Of a stretch of 64,000 nucleotides of DNA, positions 1-10,926 are shown in pieces. The notes under the pieces were generated by a model. It saw only the letters and a program-made list of their open reading frames with translations, was not told the DNA's origin and did no database searches. The position numbers and the translations under genes are program-made. How positions within the stretch are numbered: position 1 is the first letter of the stretch; every line of letters begins with the position of its first letter. Source of the DNA: Abelmoschus esculentus (lineage: Eukaryota > Streptophyta > Magnoliopsida > Malvales > Malvaceae); NCBI GenBank assembly GCA_035048815.1, contig JAUCBN010000021.1:3937501-4001500 (forward strand), in the 5' to 3' direction.

Positions 1-431
1 TGGCCCTATCCCTCAATGAATAGGGGAAAATTTTTAATCTCAAGATATCTTCATAGACTACTTGAATTTTGAATGAGTTACAGACTTCCATGAAGGACTC
101 AAGATGTTGCCTGGCATCTTCTGTTGCAGACCCACCGTCCAATAGTATTAAGAATATTGAACATCACTGGTTTGAGTTCAAAGTGGGTTGCTTCTATCTC
201 TGGTGTAACAACTCTAGGATTCAATCCATTTAGATCTTCCACCAGAAAATCTCTAACAGTTAGCTGTCGCGGCAGTGGTTGTTGTGGAAAGCCTCCATTA
301 TCGGCAGGTAAGTTCTGGTTTCCTTGATTTACTGCCGTAACTCCTTGTATTTGTCTTCTCAACCCTTGGTAGATTCGTTCTATTTCTGCATCGATCTCGT
401 ACAGTGGATTGCTTGGAGTGGCCCTGTTCAT
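1..431 (-). pseudogene. Ty3/gypsy gag, 5' part (element 1), runs off the left edge
   Basis: This is the N-terminal part of a retrotransposon Gag. The start codon is at 431 and lies about 70 nt downstream of a primer-binding site on the same strand, which is the expected place. The first ~100 residues read MNRATPSNPLYEIDAEIER and continue with a Pro/Gln/Asn-rich stretch. Near position 135 the frame breaks. The shifted frame then encodes a typical Gag segment with DARQHLESFMEVCNSF and later FPYSLRDRA, matching the retrotransposon gag domain (family knowledge). The frameshift implies a dead copy. The rest of the element lies outside the window. Confidence 0.75.
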
Positions 432-500
432 ACACCAAAAATAAACCTAGTAAAATAACAAAAATAACAAGAAAATAAAGAAAACAAAATTTAGTGTCAA

Positions 501-518
501 TCCTCGGCAACGACGCCA
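501..518 (-). other. Primer-binding site of element 1 (tRNA-Asp type)
   Basis: The minus strand reads TGGCGTCGTTGCCGAGGA. It differs by only two bases from the tRNA-Asp-complementary site (TGGCGCCGTTGCCGGGG) used by many Athila/Tat gypsy elements. It lies six bases after the putative LTR end (CA, + strand TG at 525) and before the gag start. This fixes the element orientation as minus. Confidence 0.8.
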
Positions 519-524
519 AAAACT

Positions 525-1800
525 TGATGCGTGCTAAATATATGCAATTGTAGTACAAGTGTACACCTCAAGTAATAAAGTGATAAGTATTATCGTGTAT
601 CGTCTCCACAGGGATTGGTGTACTTAATACGTATTATTTGATCTTCTTGCTCTGTTGAAAAATAAAAACACAAGTGAATTGGAGTTTGTGATTTAACTAA
701 ATAAAACATTTAAAGAAAACTAAATAGAATGAGATCAAATTTGAGAAAGAGGGTAGGATCCAGTTGTGTTGTATAGTGGATTTGATTGATCTGTTCCTAT
801 CCAATACAATTGCACTATACTGCCTCGGTAGTACTACAGATTACTGTCTTTGGCAGCGGTAGTATTCTCTGCTGCGGCAATCCCTTGCACTTGGGAAGAT
901 TTACCTAAGTTCGGCAAAGTGTCCTTTGATGGCTCCGCTTATCCCTAAGTCGAAACATTGTTGATGATCATCCATGATGATACCTCCCGACGTTAATCAA
1001 TTATAATCAACAACCAATCCCACACTTTTTTTAGTTGTTGAAACTCCAACCTATCCCTAGGCCGAGTTAGTATTCTCCAATCAATTCGAATACCGCACTT
1101 ACTTTTTTCATGAGTCTAACTCTCCCGAGTCCAGACAAATAAATCACTTACAAACTTCCCTCCCGGGCTTAGATGCAAGAACAAAGAATGAAAAAGAGTA
1201 AGCAAACTTTGATATTGTATTGCATTGAAACAAGAAACAAGATACAATCTCTTCTCACTAATACTCAACAACTTTCACCTAAACCCTAAGAAAGTTTAGA
1301 ACATGATGGAAAGAATTATTCCTAAGGTGAACTCTCTCAAAATTGGCTCTCTTAGTCCATTGGACGGTTATGCCTTATATAGACTTGGCCTAGGGCAAAC
1401 CTTTCCTAAATAGATTACAACTTGGAGTAGAGAACAAGTTATGTGCATCGGGTAAATATTTTCAAGTTTAATTCTTCTAGAAGTCTTTTTATCACGTGGC
1501 CTTGTCCTTGGGATTTCCTCGTGTTGTCCAGCTCCAATCCATGGAGTTCTTGCCCAGCAACCTTATCCTTATTTTTCTCCTCGGTTTGCATGCCATATTG
1601 CTATTTATCCTCAGCTGCCTCTACATCAGGTCCTGCCTCGGCATTACTTGTTCCTGCACAGACATGAAAATGCAGTAAAGTATGAATTTTCTACAAATAT
1701 TATCTCCAATAGTATAATCCCTAAATTATATCACATTAAGTACATGCATTAAATCAAGTAGGTGTAGAATTGATGATAAGTGCCCATGAAAAGTATATAA
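525..1800 (-). repeat. 5' LTR of gypsy element 1 (outer end approximate)
   Basis: The inner edge is set by the adjacent primer-binding site at 501-518. The sequence has no coding capacity. It carries the stretch around 590-625 (clock-wise CTCCACAGGGATTGGT) that recurs in similar form near 11027-11045 in the second gypsy LTR, which suggests related LTRs. The outer edge is not resolved. It must lie near 1750-1830, because a transposon-protein reading frame on the same strand is recognisable from there upward. No target duplication could be identified. Confidence 0.6.
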
Positions 1801-4800
1801 AGTGATAGTAAGTTGAGAACTTATCACCCATTAACTTCAGAATCTTTTTCAGAGTGATGCCTTGTCTTCCTTTTACTTGAAAGTCCTCGTTTTCTTTATA
1901 CACTCTTTGGTTGCGGCACAGAGCAGTTATTAAGTAAGGAAAAACAAGATGACTTTGTTTTCTATTCAGTGCTACATTTGCCTCTTCCAGAATAATCTTT
2001 CCTACGTTAATCGATCGCTTATTCAAGATAGAATGGAGGAGTTGTAACCTTGACAAATTTGTTGTGATAGTGTGAGAAGTCGTCATTCGAATCTACTTGA
2101 TAAAATGCATCCACAACTTTTCTTCGGGCTTCAAAGATGTAAAACCCTCGACCCAATGTCATATTGGGCCTTCGGACCATAACTTGTATTTTAAAATTTC
2201 CTTTGAAAGTCCAATAATAAAATCAAACTCAAGTCCAAATACGATCCATAAAATCCATTAAAAATTTAAAACAAAAGCCCAAAATAGTTTAAAGTAACCG
2301 GAGCTCCAATTTATTATAAAACCATTAAACATTCGACCCAAATTAAATAAACAGAGTTACAAAATTACATATAGGGTTCGACACAGTAATATACCCACTA
2401 TATCTAATAAGTGTACTCTAGAAACATGGTTGATACTAAAATCCAAACCTCAACGGTGCTCCACGGGACCGGATCCACCTAACCTATGCACGAAAACAAA
2501 TTTCGAACGCTGAGCTACAAAAACTTAATGGGTACGTCGAACTCGACCAACATCATACATATCATAAGCAGTAAAGCATGGAATATAAATCTCGTGCATG
2601 ATATGATGGTCTAGCATGCTTGCCTACCACATGGCATAAATGAATGTATATTATCGCACACAGCATATACAAACCATATCAAGTCAACACACAAGAGTGA
2701 AGCTCGCGTCTACACAGCATCGGGATCCTAAACTCAGGATTGAAGCCGCCCTTAAATCCTATGCCCGGAATGTTACATCGATCATCTTCGAACGAGGCCG
2801 CCCAACATTCAAAAAGGGGTGAAGGTTGCCCAACCAACCCTATGCTCGAAACGTTACATCGAACATCTTCGAGTGAGGCTGCCCACACTCGGAATAAAAG
2901 TCTTCAAAACATCACCTGGCATATTATATCGGATGACCTTCAACGTGTTGCAACACTTTTGGATATCCAGATTTCCAACACACAATGACTCAAACCACAC
3001 AAACGATCCACCTAGGATCTTAGCAAAACAAGATATATTAAGATTATCTCAATTTAGTCTTTTAGGGTTATAACATCAATCTTTAATTTAATAATCCGTT
3101 TCGTAACTTTTAGATTAATGGAAGCATTTATTAAAATCACCGAGCCTCAAATCTCTACTCAAACTTGGAAAAAATACACAGGGATATCGATACCATTAGA
3201 TAGGGTGTCAAAACAGGTTGCATCGATGCCCACTCAAGGAGGGCATCGAATCACGGGTATCGATGTCAACATCGATACCCTTGACCAACTCAAGGGTCAA
3301 TAGAGGAGGGATTACCTAATTCAATACCAGCATCGAACCATAAATCTCACTAGAAGGTTTGGTATCGAATCATTGTTCGATACCCCTGCCTACATAGCCT
3401 AATTCCACTCAGGGGTATCGATACTCGGTTCATCGGTATCGATACCCCCTGCATGAAATATGGGTTTGCCCTTAGAAAATTCTAGAGATTCATCCCCAAA
3501 CTCAATCTAATCGATCTTAAAGTTTTCCTAATCATTCCTTTAGATGTTTAGGATATTTTAATATCATTTTCCAGTCATTAAACATATAAGTACGAATTTC
3601 AACATTAATGCTTACCAGGCTCAAGCAACCAATCCAACATGCATTAAACTTACATGTATGCATTCTACTATGACATGAATGATAATTAGAAGGGTTGGGA
3701 GTATCATCCTTTGCAAAACAACAACCAAAACCCGAGCTCTCCTCTTGTCAAGCTCTTCCTCCACCAAGCTCGAAGATGGGTTCTCCACTTGTTTCTCTAC
3801 AAGAAGGAGTTGAAACTAACCATTAGACTAAGGTTAGAAAGGTTTCTTAAGCTGGAAACATGACTAAACTGAGAAAGAGACCCCCATCACTCTAAACCTA
3901 GATTTCTTCTACACCTTAAACCAAAACCAAACTTTAACCTTTTTACCTCTTTAGATAGATCTCTTGAAACTCTACAACAAAACCCTTAACCCACAAAACG
4001 TGATTCTAGCTCAAACTCTTAAAGTTTACCACTTTACCTTAGAGATTTGGGTGGGAAGAAGATGAAGATGAAAAGGAAGAAAAAGAGTGACCTCACTCTT
4101 TGTTTTCCTGCAGAAAACAACCCCCAAACCCCTCTCATTCAACCTTTTAGGCATTTACAGAAATGCACCTAGGCTACCACTCAAAGCCCAACACAATAAG
4201 GCCCAAGAAGGCCCGGCACCAAAACCATTAAATTCGGGGCCCAAACCGAAGCCCAAACTCTTGGGTTAAACTAACACTCAGATCTGAATCTAGGTCATTG
4301 CAAAAGAAGTGTGGTCGACAATTGTGTTTGCCTCATCCCACTCAGTGTTAGGAAGGTAGAGGTCCTCTAACAGGAAATCAGGGCTCTTTCCCAACATGGA
4401 AGCAACACAGAGCGAATCACGATACTCATTATCGACATCGTAGAACTCGTTAATGTGTTTTGATGTGAATGAGACAGCATCTCCTCGTACGTAAACTATT
4501 TGTTATCCCGTTCTTGTGAAGTGAGCGTAGAAATCCTTCACGAGAGAAACATTTATGGACTTGTTATCCTTCTTTGCATCAAAGTGGCAAGAAAACTTCT
4601 CCCACTTGTACTCTTTTACTACGACAACAACATGCTCTGGTAAGTCTTTTATAGAGGATTCATCAAAGATGAAACCCTCTCTTGGTGCACTATCCTTCCT
4701 TTGATTTCCTGAAATCGTTCTTTTACTGTGTTGTTCTCGAACTTCTTGATCTCGATAGGTCGTGCTGGTACAGCTCTTGAGGATTCTAGGGCATGCTTGT

Positions 4801-4810
4801 ATCGAGTCAT
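1754..4810 (-). pseudogene. Putative plant transposon protein (PF20167-like), split and frameshifted
   Basis: Two minus-strand pieces belong to one protein. The 5' piece (4810-4290) starts with MTRYKHALESS, changes frame near 4690, has a stop at about 4503, and contains VRGDAVSFTSKHINEFYDVD and LLEDLYLPNTEWDEANT, both hallmarks of this family. The 3' piece (about 2136-1790) continues with WMHFIK, then MTTSHTITTNLSRLQLLHS, then SINVGKIILEEAN and FPYLITALCR. Domain order and strand agree, and a ~2.15 kb insertion separates the pieces. The frame lies downstream of, and on the same strand as, the integrase at 5366-6610, so it may be the third reading frame of that gypsy element. The family name is from memory of typical members; function is unknown. 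Confidence 0.7.
2137..4290. mobile_element. Insertion (~2.15 kb) interrupting the transposon-protein frame
   Basis: This block lies exactly between the two halves of the transposon-protein pseudogene. The left end reads TGTAAAACCCTCGACCC, similar in style to the start of the LTR at 55590 (TGTAACAACCTC), so an LTR origin is likely. It contains no coding region I can support. It has a short internal duplication at about 2758-2895 (two ~75-bp units with TTACATCGA and CATCTTCGA). It also has several copies of the palindromic word TATCGATACC at 3184-3450. GAATCTA occurs at 2089-2095 and 4286-4292, but this does not fit cleanly as a target duplication, so exact ends are uncertain. Confidence 0.5.
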
Positions 4811-5365
4811 AGTTTTGGAAAGGAGGTTTCTTGGAAAAAGTTAAAGGTAGAATATAAAGATTTGAGAGAGAAGGACGGTTTGTTTTCTTTTAGAGAGAGA
4901 GAGAATGGTAAAAAGTAATAATGATGATGTAAGAGTTTGACGGCTAGGTTATGGGGAAGATAGGAGGTTATGATGGGTGGTTTAATGTGATGGTGATTGG
5001 GAGAGAGAAAAAATGGTTTATAATTAATGAAAAAGTAAAAAAGGGTAAAGGGGGTTGAATTCTAACCGAACACTTCTCCTTCTCTTTGCAAACCAACCAA
5101 ATTCCTCAACTAGGGCTCTTCCTCTTCTTCCTTATTGGACCAAATCAAACAATTCCAAAATTTTCCCTCCAAAGCTATAGTTGTGCAGTCCACCTCAGTC
5201 TACTGTGCTTCTAAGACATATAGTACCCTGAAATTGTACCTTCAAAAATGACGTGTTGAATAGGAACAAAAGAAAAATAAATGCAACAAGAAAATAAAAA
5301 TATCTATTTTTTATTCAAACTGAAACTAAAATACTAAAGCAAATAAAAGATAGGGATAGAAATGA
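4811..5365. other. Non-coding spacer between integrase and transposon-protein frame
   Basis: No reading frame is supported here. The minus strand contains purine-rich runs around 4850-5060 (GAGAGAGAG and AAAGGG stretches on the + strand), in keeping with untranslated retrotransposon sequence. I see no LTR terminus inside it. Confidence 0.4.
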
Positions 5366-6610
5366 TCAGGCATTTTGCAGACTGTGATCTGCCTTGTCAC
5401 GCACAATCGAAGCTCCATTGTAAATCTTTAGCCTTTGACCATTGAACTTGAAGATTTGATCTCCATTAAGTGTTTTAATCTCCACAGCACCATAAGGATA
5501 AACCTTATGTATCAAGAATGGTCCGGATCATCAAGACTTTAACTTTCCAAGAAAAAGTTTGAGTCTCAAGTTGTAGAGTAACATTTGTTGGCCCTCTGAG
5601 AAATGTCGTGGAAAAAGATGTTTGTCAGGCCACCTCTTCTTTTTCTCTTTATAAATCCTAGCATTCTCATAGGCATGGGATCGAAACTTGTCCATCTCAT
5701 TTAGCTCCAAAAGCCTGTGGTCTCCAGCTGACTTAAATTCCATATTGAGCTTTTTGATGGCCCAATAAGCTTTGTGTTCAAGTTCCGCGGGCAAATGAAA
5801 AGCTTTTCCATAAACCATCTTGAATTGGTACATACCTAAATGAGTCTTGTAAGTTGTCCTATACACCCATAAAACTTTGTCCAGCTTTGAAGACCAGTAT
5901 TTTCTCCTTGTGTTGAATGCCTTTTCTAAGATTTGCCTGAATTCTCTATTGGAGATTTCAGCTTGGCCATTCGTCTGTGAGTGATATGTTGTAGCAATTT
6001 TGTGCCTGACTTCATAACGTTGTAATGCCTTAGCAATGAGCTTGTTGCCGAAATGGGTTCTTTCATCACGGATTATGGCTATGGGGACTCTAAACCTTGC
6101 GAAAATATTCTTGTGCAAAAACTTCAGGACTGTCTTTGAATTATTGTGGGGTGTTGCCCCCGCTTCAACCCATTTGCTCACGTAGTCCACTACTAGTAAG
6201 ATATATAAATCACCATAGGATGATGGAAATGGTCCCATGAAATCAATTCCCAAAACATCGAAAAGCTCGATCTCCAGAATGTTTTGCAACGGCATTTCAT
6301 TCCTCCTCAATATGTTACCAATTTTTAGACATCTATAGCGTCCCTTGTAAAATTCTTGAGCATCTTTGAAGAGTGAGGGCGAGTAGAATCCAGATTGAAG
6401 GACCTATGGAGTATTCCTTGATCGACCCAAATGCCCTCCACACAATGCTGCATGACAATGGAATAGAATATCTTTTTGTTCTTCTTCTAGCATACATCGT
6501 TGAAGCAATTGGTCAACATATTGCTTGAATAGATATGGCTCATCCCAATACAAAAATTTTGTATCTTGCTTGAACTTCTTTCGACCCTGGCTAGATAAAT
6601 TAAGAGGCAA
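5366..6610 (-). pseudogene. Gypsy integrase, degraded (element 2)
   Basis: This is the C-terminal part of the Pol polyprotein. At about 6420-6460 a HHCC zinc-finger stretch is seen (FHCHAALCGGHLGRSR); its last cysteines are damaged, since only YRCLKIGN remains of the usual CxxC. The catalytic core has LGIDFMGPF (first Asp), RDERTHFGNKL (second Asp, the usual DGG changed to DER), and HSQTNGQAEISNRE (Glu), so the D,D,E triad letters survive. After 5531 the frame continues past one stop (a Trp codon changed to TGA) as SGPFLIHKVYPYGAVEI to a stop at 5366. Stops and frame changes near 6404 and 5525 make it non-functional. The gag-PR-RT-RH-INT order confirms Ty3/gypsy. Confidence 0.88.
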
Positions 6611-6714
6611 AATACAACTAACAAGAAAATTAACGATATCGACATACCAAGGTAATGTTGAAGCATATAAAATTTTCTCATCGGGGAAATTTTCTTCAAT
6701 CTCATAATCTTATC

Positions 6715-7125
6715 CTAGGTTATCAGGATTTTCTATCCTAGATAAATAGTCTGTAACTTGATTTTTAGTTCCTTTTCTATCCTTTATTTCTATAACAAAT
6801 TCCTAAAGCAAAAGTATTCACCTAATAAGTCTCGGCTTAGCATCTTTCTTAGTCACTAGGTATTTGATAGCAGAATAATCAATGTGTACTATAAGCCTAG
6901 TTCCTATAAGATATACCCTAAACTTATAAGAGACAAATACTACAACGAGTAACTCTTTCTCAGTAGTGGTGTAATTAATTTGAGCATCATTAAAGTTTCT
7001 ATTTGTAAGTAAATAACATGGAAGAGTTTATCTCGTCTTTGACCTAGTATTGTGCTCACTGCGTAGTCACTTGCATCACACATCAAATTGAATGGTTCAG
7101 TCCAATCGGGTGGTATAGCCATTGG
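6715..7125 (-). pseudogene. Gypsy RNase H domain, degraded (element 2)
   Basis: The 5' part encodes PPDWTEPFNLMCDASDYAV, the usual start of the RNase H region with its first catalytic Asp, followed by a frame shift near 6960. The other frame then reads YTTTEKELLVVVF, later VHIDYSAIKYL (normally HTDHAALKYL), then KKDAKPRLIR, and FVIEIKDRKGTKNQV. Several stops interrupt it. It lies between RT and integrase, as expected for Ty3/gypsy Pol. Confidence 0.8.
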
Positions 7126-7257
7126 AGTTGAGGTAAGCTTCTTCTTCAGTTGAGTAAAAGCGTTGTGGCATTTTTCATCGAAGACAAAGGGTTGATTTTG
7201 CTATAGCAAATTGCAGAGTGGCTTAGAGATTTTCGAGAAGTCTTTGATGAACCTCCT

Positions 7258-8252
7258 TTAGAAACCAGCATGTCCTAGAAAGCTTCTAATTCCCTTCACA
7301 ATTGTTGGAGGTAGAAGCTTCTTTATCAACTCAATTTTTGCTCTATCAACTTCAATTACTTTTCTCAAAATTTTATGCCCCAAAACCGTACCTTCCTTAA
7401 CTATGGAATTGCATTTTTCCCAATTAAGTAAAAGGTCGACTTCTTCACAACATTTAATTACCTTGTCCAGGTTGTCTAAGCATTTTTTAAAAGTTTCTCT
7501 GTACACAGAAAAATCATCCATGAATACCTCCAAGAATTCTTCTAACATGTCTGAAAATATTGTCAACATGCAACATTGAAAAGTTGTTAGAGCATTAAAT
7601 AACCCAAATGGCATTCTTCGAAAAGCATAAGTTTCATAAGGACATGTGAAGGTGGTCTTCTCCTGGTTCTCTAGTGCTATATCAATTTGGTTGTACCCAG
7701 AATAGTCATCGAAGAAGCAATAATAAGCATTTCCCTCCAATCGATCCAGTATTTGATCGATAAAAAGAAGATGAAAGAGTCCTTATTTGTTTCCTTGTTT
7801 AGCTTCCTATAATCTACACAAATGCGTCAGCCTGTGATTGTCCTTGTCGGGAGCAACTCGTTGTCCTCATTAGTGATTACTGTCATGCCTCCTTTCTTAG
7901 GTACACAATTCACAGGACTAACTCATGAACTATTAGAAATTGATTATATGATTCTTGCATCTAACCACTTTATATTCTTTGTCATCACTACCTTCTTCAT
8001 TGTTGGGTTCAGTCTTCTTTGGGGCTCAATAGAATTGTTGTGGCATTCTATTAGTAGGATCTTGTGCATGCAAATTGTAGGACTGATGCCTTTCAAATCG
8101 GTCGTAATCCACCCTAGAGCTTTCTTATATTGAAATAACAAATTCACAAGATTAAGCTCTTGGTTAAGATCTAAGCTATAAGAAAAAATCACTGGAAAAG
8201 TGTTATGAGATCCCAAATAAACATATTTCAAATGCAGTGACAGTAGTTTCAA
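7258..8252 (-). pseudogene. Gypsy reverse transcriptase, degraded (element 2)
   Basis: The upstream part (8252-7944) carries HLKYVYLGSHNTFPVI and HNNSIEPQRRLNPTM, typical of the linker and start of Athila/Tat RT. The core (7740-7258) has CFFDDYSGYNQIDIA, FRRMPFGLFNALTTFQCCM and the catalytic VFMDDFSVY (DD intact), then the thumb region with ILRKVIEVDRAKIELI and SFLGHAGF. The segment between 7741 and 7943 is out of frame. The combination of intact motifs and broken frame marks an old dead copy. Confidence 0.88.
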
Positions 8253-8567
8253 GTCTAAAGATGGTTCATGTAAAAGTGATGGTTTCGAAGGAATAAATTC
8301 AGAGATATCAATTGATTCAAATTTCGTACCTGGTCTTGGATTGAAATAGTCAATTTAGTGTAGCTCCAGATGAGCTTAATTTTCATCCAGGTCGTGCTCC
8401 TCTAGCAATTTTGCAAAATCTTTTATTTGTGGAGAATTATCACAGCAAAAATCTGCATCTTCGTCCATTGCTGAAGCTTTTATCCCAACTATGTAGTGAC
8501 ATTCTTCATTATCATCCATGTACTAGAGAGTGTTGAAGACATTGATAGTCATGGACTGATTCGCTAC

Positions 8568-9179
8568 TCATATTGTGAAGTCTCCCTTTTCACAGTCGAT
8601 GAGAATTCGACCGGTGGCAAGGAGTGGTCGTCCCAAGATGATGGGTGCTTTGTAGTCCACTTCGCAATCTAGAATCAGAAAGTCCACAGGGAACACAAAC
8701 ATACCTATTTTTATTATAACATCTTCAACTTTACCTTCAGGTCGGACATGAGAATGGTCTGCCAATTGCAAGATGACAGTAGTAGGTCGTGTACTCCCTA
8801 TACCAAGCTTCATAAATATTGCCTTGGGCATCAGGTTGACACTCGAACTGAGGTTGAATAGTGCCTTGCCCAAAAAATTGTCTCCTATCGAGCACAGAAT
8901 GATGAAGCTGCTAGGATCTTGCCTCTTCATGGGAAGATCAATCCTCCCAGAATAGAACTCAGATGCTATAGCAATTGTTTCAAAATTCTCAGTTTTTCTT
9001 TTCTTTATAATAATATCTTTCAAAAACTTTGCATATGAGGGCATTTGATCAATAACATCTAAAAATGAAATATTTATATGAAATTGGTCCAACATACTTA
9101 CAAATTTTTGAAATTGGAGATCCTCTTTGTGTTGCTTTAAACGCTGAGGGAATGATAGTGGGGATCTTACGTCCTCCAA
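8568..9179 (-). pseudogene. Retropepsin-like protease region of element 2, active site lost
   Basis: The reading frame of 203 residues contains the aspartic protease region of gypsy Pol: ALFNLSSSVNLMPKAIF, then TVILQLADHSHVRPEG, VDFLILDCEVDYKAPIILG and RPLLATGRILIDCEKGDF. In working elements the first motif is usually LCDLGASVNLMP. Here the catalytic Asp is Asn (FNLSSS), so this protease should be inactive even though the frame is open. The N-terminal part (FVSMLDQFHINISFLDVIDQMPSYAKFLKDI) is the usual lead-in to the domain. Confidence 0.85.
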
Positions 9180-9376
9180 AGTTTGTGTTGGTACTGTTTT
9201 TTTTGCTGCAGCATCTGCAAGCTTGTCACCAATTGCCTCAGTATTTAAGTTTTCTCTAGTTTTGTCTTGAGCGGATTTTTCTTCTTGATGTTCAAATTCT
9301 TTTTGCTCCTGAATGGGGGTTTCTTCTTTCTCTTTTCTTTTGAACTGCTCCCCCGTGTTGATTTGTCTTCCAATCC

Positions 9377-10830
9377 TTAAGGTAAGTGCATTTCATTGCC
9401 ACTCGTTCTTGCTTGAAATACTAGAGCAATTTGACCCAATTGAGTATCCACCGATCTAAGTGAAGAGTTGTGACTTTGCAGCAATGCACCTTGGTTCTGC
9501 AATAGATTTCCTTGATTTGAGATTGTGGCGGAATGCTCCTGCAATAATGTTTTCGTTAATGTCATAAACTCCTTAGTAGAAGTCATGAATTCTTTCAGCG
9601 AAGCTTTCAAACAATTGTTGGGATGTTGATGAACTGTTCCCTTTGTGTTCATTTTGCCATGGCATATTCGCTTGAAAACCTTGGACTCCTTTTTGTGGCG
9701 CCATGGGTTGTTTTCTATTCGAGCTACTTGCTTTATTTTCTTCTTGATTACCCTAAGAAAAATTAGGATGTTGTCTCCACCTAGATTGTACGTGTTAGAA
9801 TAGGGGTTGTTGGAATTTTTGTTGAAGTTTCAAACGTAGGAGCAGACTCTAAAAGAGTTGTTCAGTCTTTATCGAAATGGTTTCCACTACAGTGCACACA
9901 GCTTAATGCTTTAGCATCTCGTACTTCACTAGGTTGTTGAAGGTTCTTCAACATATTTGTGATAGCAGAAAGTTATGCTAAAACAGAATCATTGGCGTCG
10001 AGCTCCAACTCTCCTTGAGTTTTTCGTCCTGTTCCAAGTCTTGCAGTTAGAAATTGATAATCATTATTGACTATTTTATCCAAAATATCAAATGCTTCTT
10101 CTAGCTAATTGTCTAGTAGTGTCCTATTTGCTGAAGCATCTAACATCATCCTTGTGGATGCATTGATTACATTATAGAACATCACGATTTGAGTCCAATC
10201 TTGAAAACCGTGATTGATATAGCTTCTCAGAAGACTTTTATACTGATCCCAAAACTCGTACATCGACTCATCATCCCCTAGTCTGAAGGATGCTATCTTA
10301 TTTCGCAACTGAGTGTTCATGTTGGGTGGGTTGTATCTTGCCAAGAAACTCTTGCATAAAGATGTCCATGACTCTATCGAACTGGTTGGAATACCATTCA
10401 ACCACTTTCTAATTCGGTCTCTCAAAGAGTATGGAGCTTCAACACCTTCGTACACTCCTTATTGGCGGAACGAATCACAATCCTCCAAGAAAGCACGAAT
10501 ATGTTATCGAGCATCCTCATGAGGAGATCCTCCAAATTGTCTGGTCGAGTTGAGCATATTAAACATCACAAGCTTAAGCTCGAATTGTGCTGCTTGTATC
10601 TCAAGTGTCACTATCCCAAAATTTAGGTCATCCAAGATCGATGTCAAGTGATCTCGAATTGCCCTTGGTCTTGCTACAACTTCAGGATTTGCTGCAGCAT
10701 TTTGATTTTAATAACCCTGAGAATGCAACATGGTTCTTCTTCTTCTTTTCTCTCGCCTCTTTTGTCTAAAATATGTTTCAATTTCTGAAATAAATGGTTC
10801 GAAGGATTCTCGAGGATTTACTCTGGGCAT
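9377..10830 (-). pseudogene. Gypsy gag of element 2, frameshifted
   Basis: A likely start codon is at 10830, 70 nt after the primer-binding site (MPRVNPRESFEPFI). The main Gag domain lies at 10455-10105 with APYSLRDRIRKWLNGIP, WTSLCKSFLARYNPP and LRNKIASFRLGDDESMYEFW, matching the retrotransposon gag family. A zinc-knuckle remnant (CVHCSGNHFDKD) is on the minus strand near 9870-9905. A Gln/Ser-rich linker with two TKEFMT units (9652-9377) leads toward the protease. Several frame changes and stops interrupt it, so it is a pseudogene. Confidence 0.82.
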
Positions 10831-10900
10831 TCACTAACCAAAAACATAATAATAAAAACAAAGAAAAAAAGATTAAACCTAACAAAAGAAATAAAACTAT

Positions 10901-10920
10901 GATTCTCGGCAACGGTGCCA
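10901..10920 (-). other. Primer-binding site of element 2 (tRNA-Asp type)
   Basis: The minus strand reads TGGCACCGTTGCCGAGAATC, a diverged version of the same tRNA-Asp type site as at 501-518. It lies six bases after the LTR end (minus CAACA, + TGTTG at 10927) and 70 nt before the gag start. Confidence 0.8.
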
Positions 10921-10926
10921 CAAACT

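Noticed and set aside
2089..4292. GAATCTA at both edges of the insertion as a 7-bp target duplication
   Set aside because: Recognisable coding sequence of the interrupted protein continues past 2095 to about 2136, so these copies are not at the true junction on the left side.
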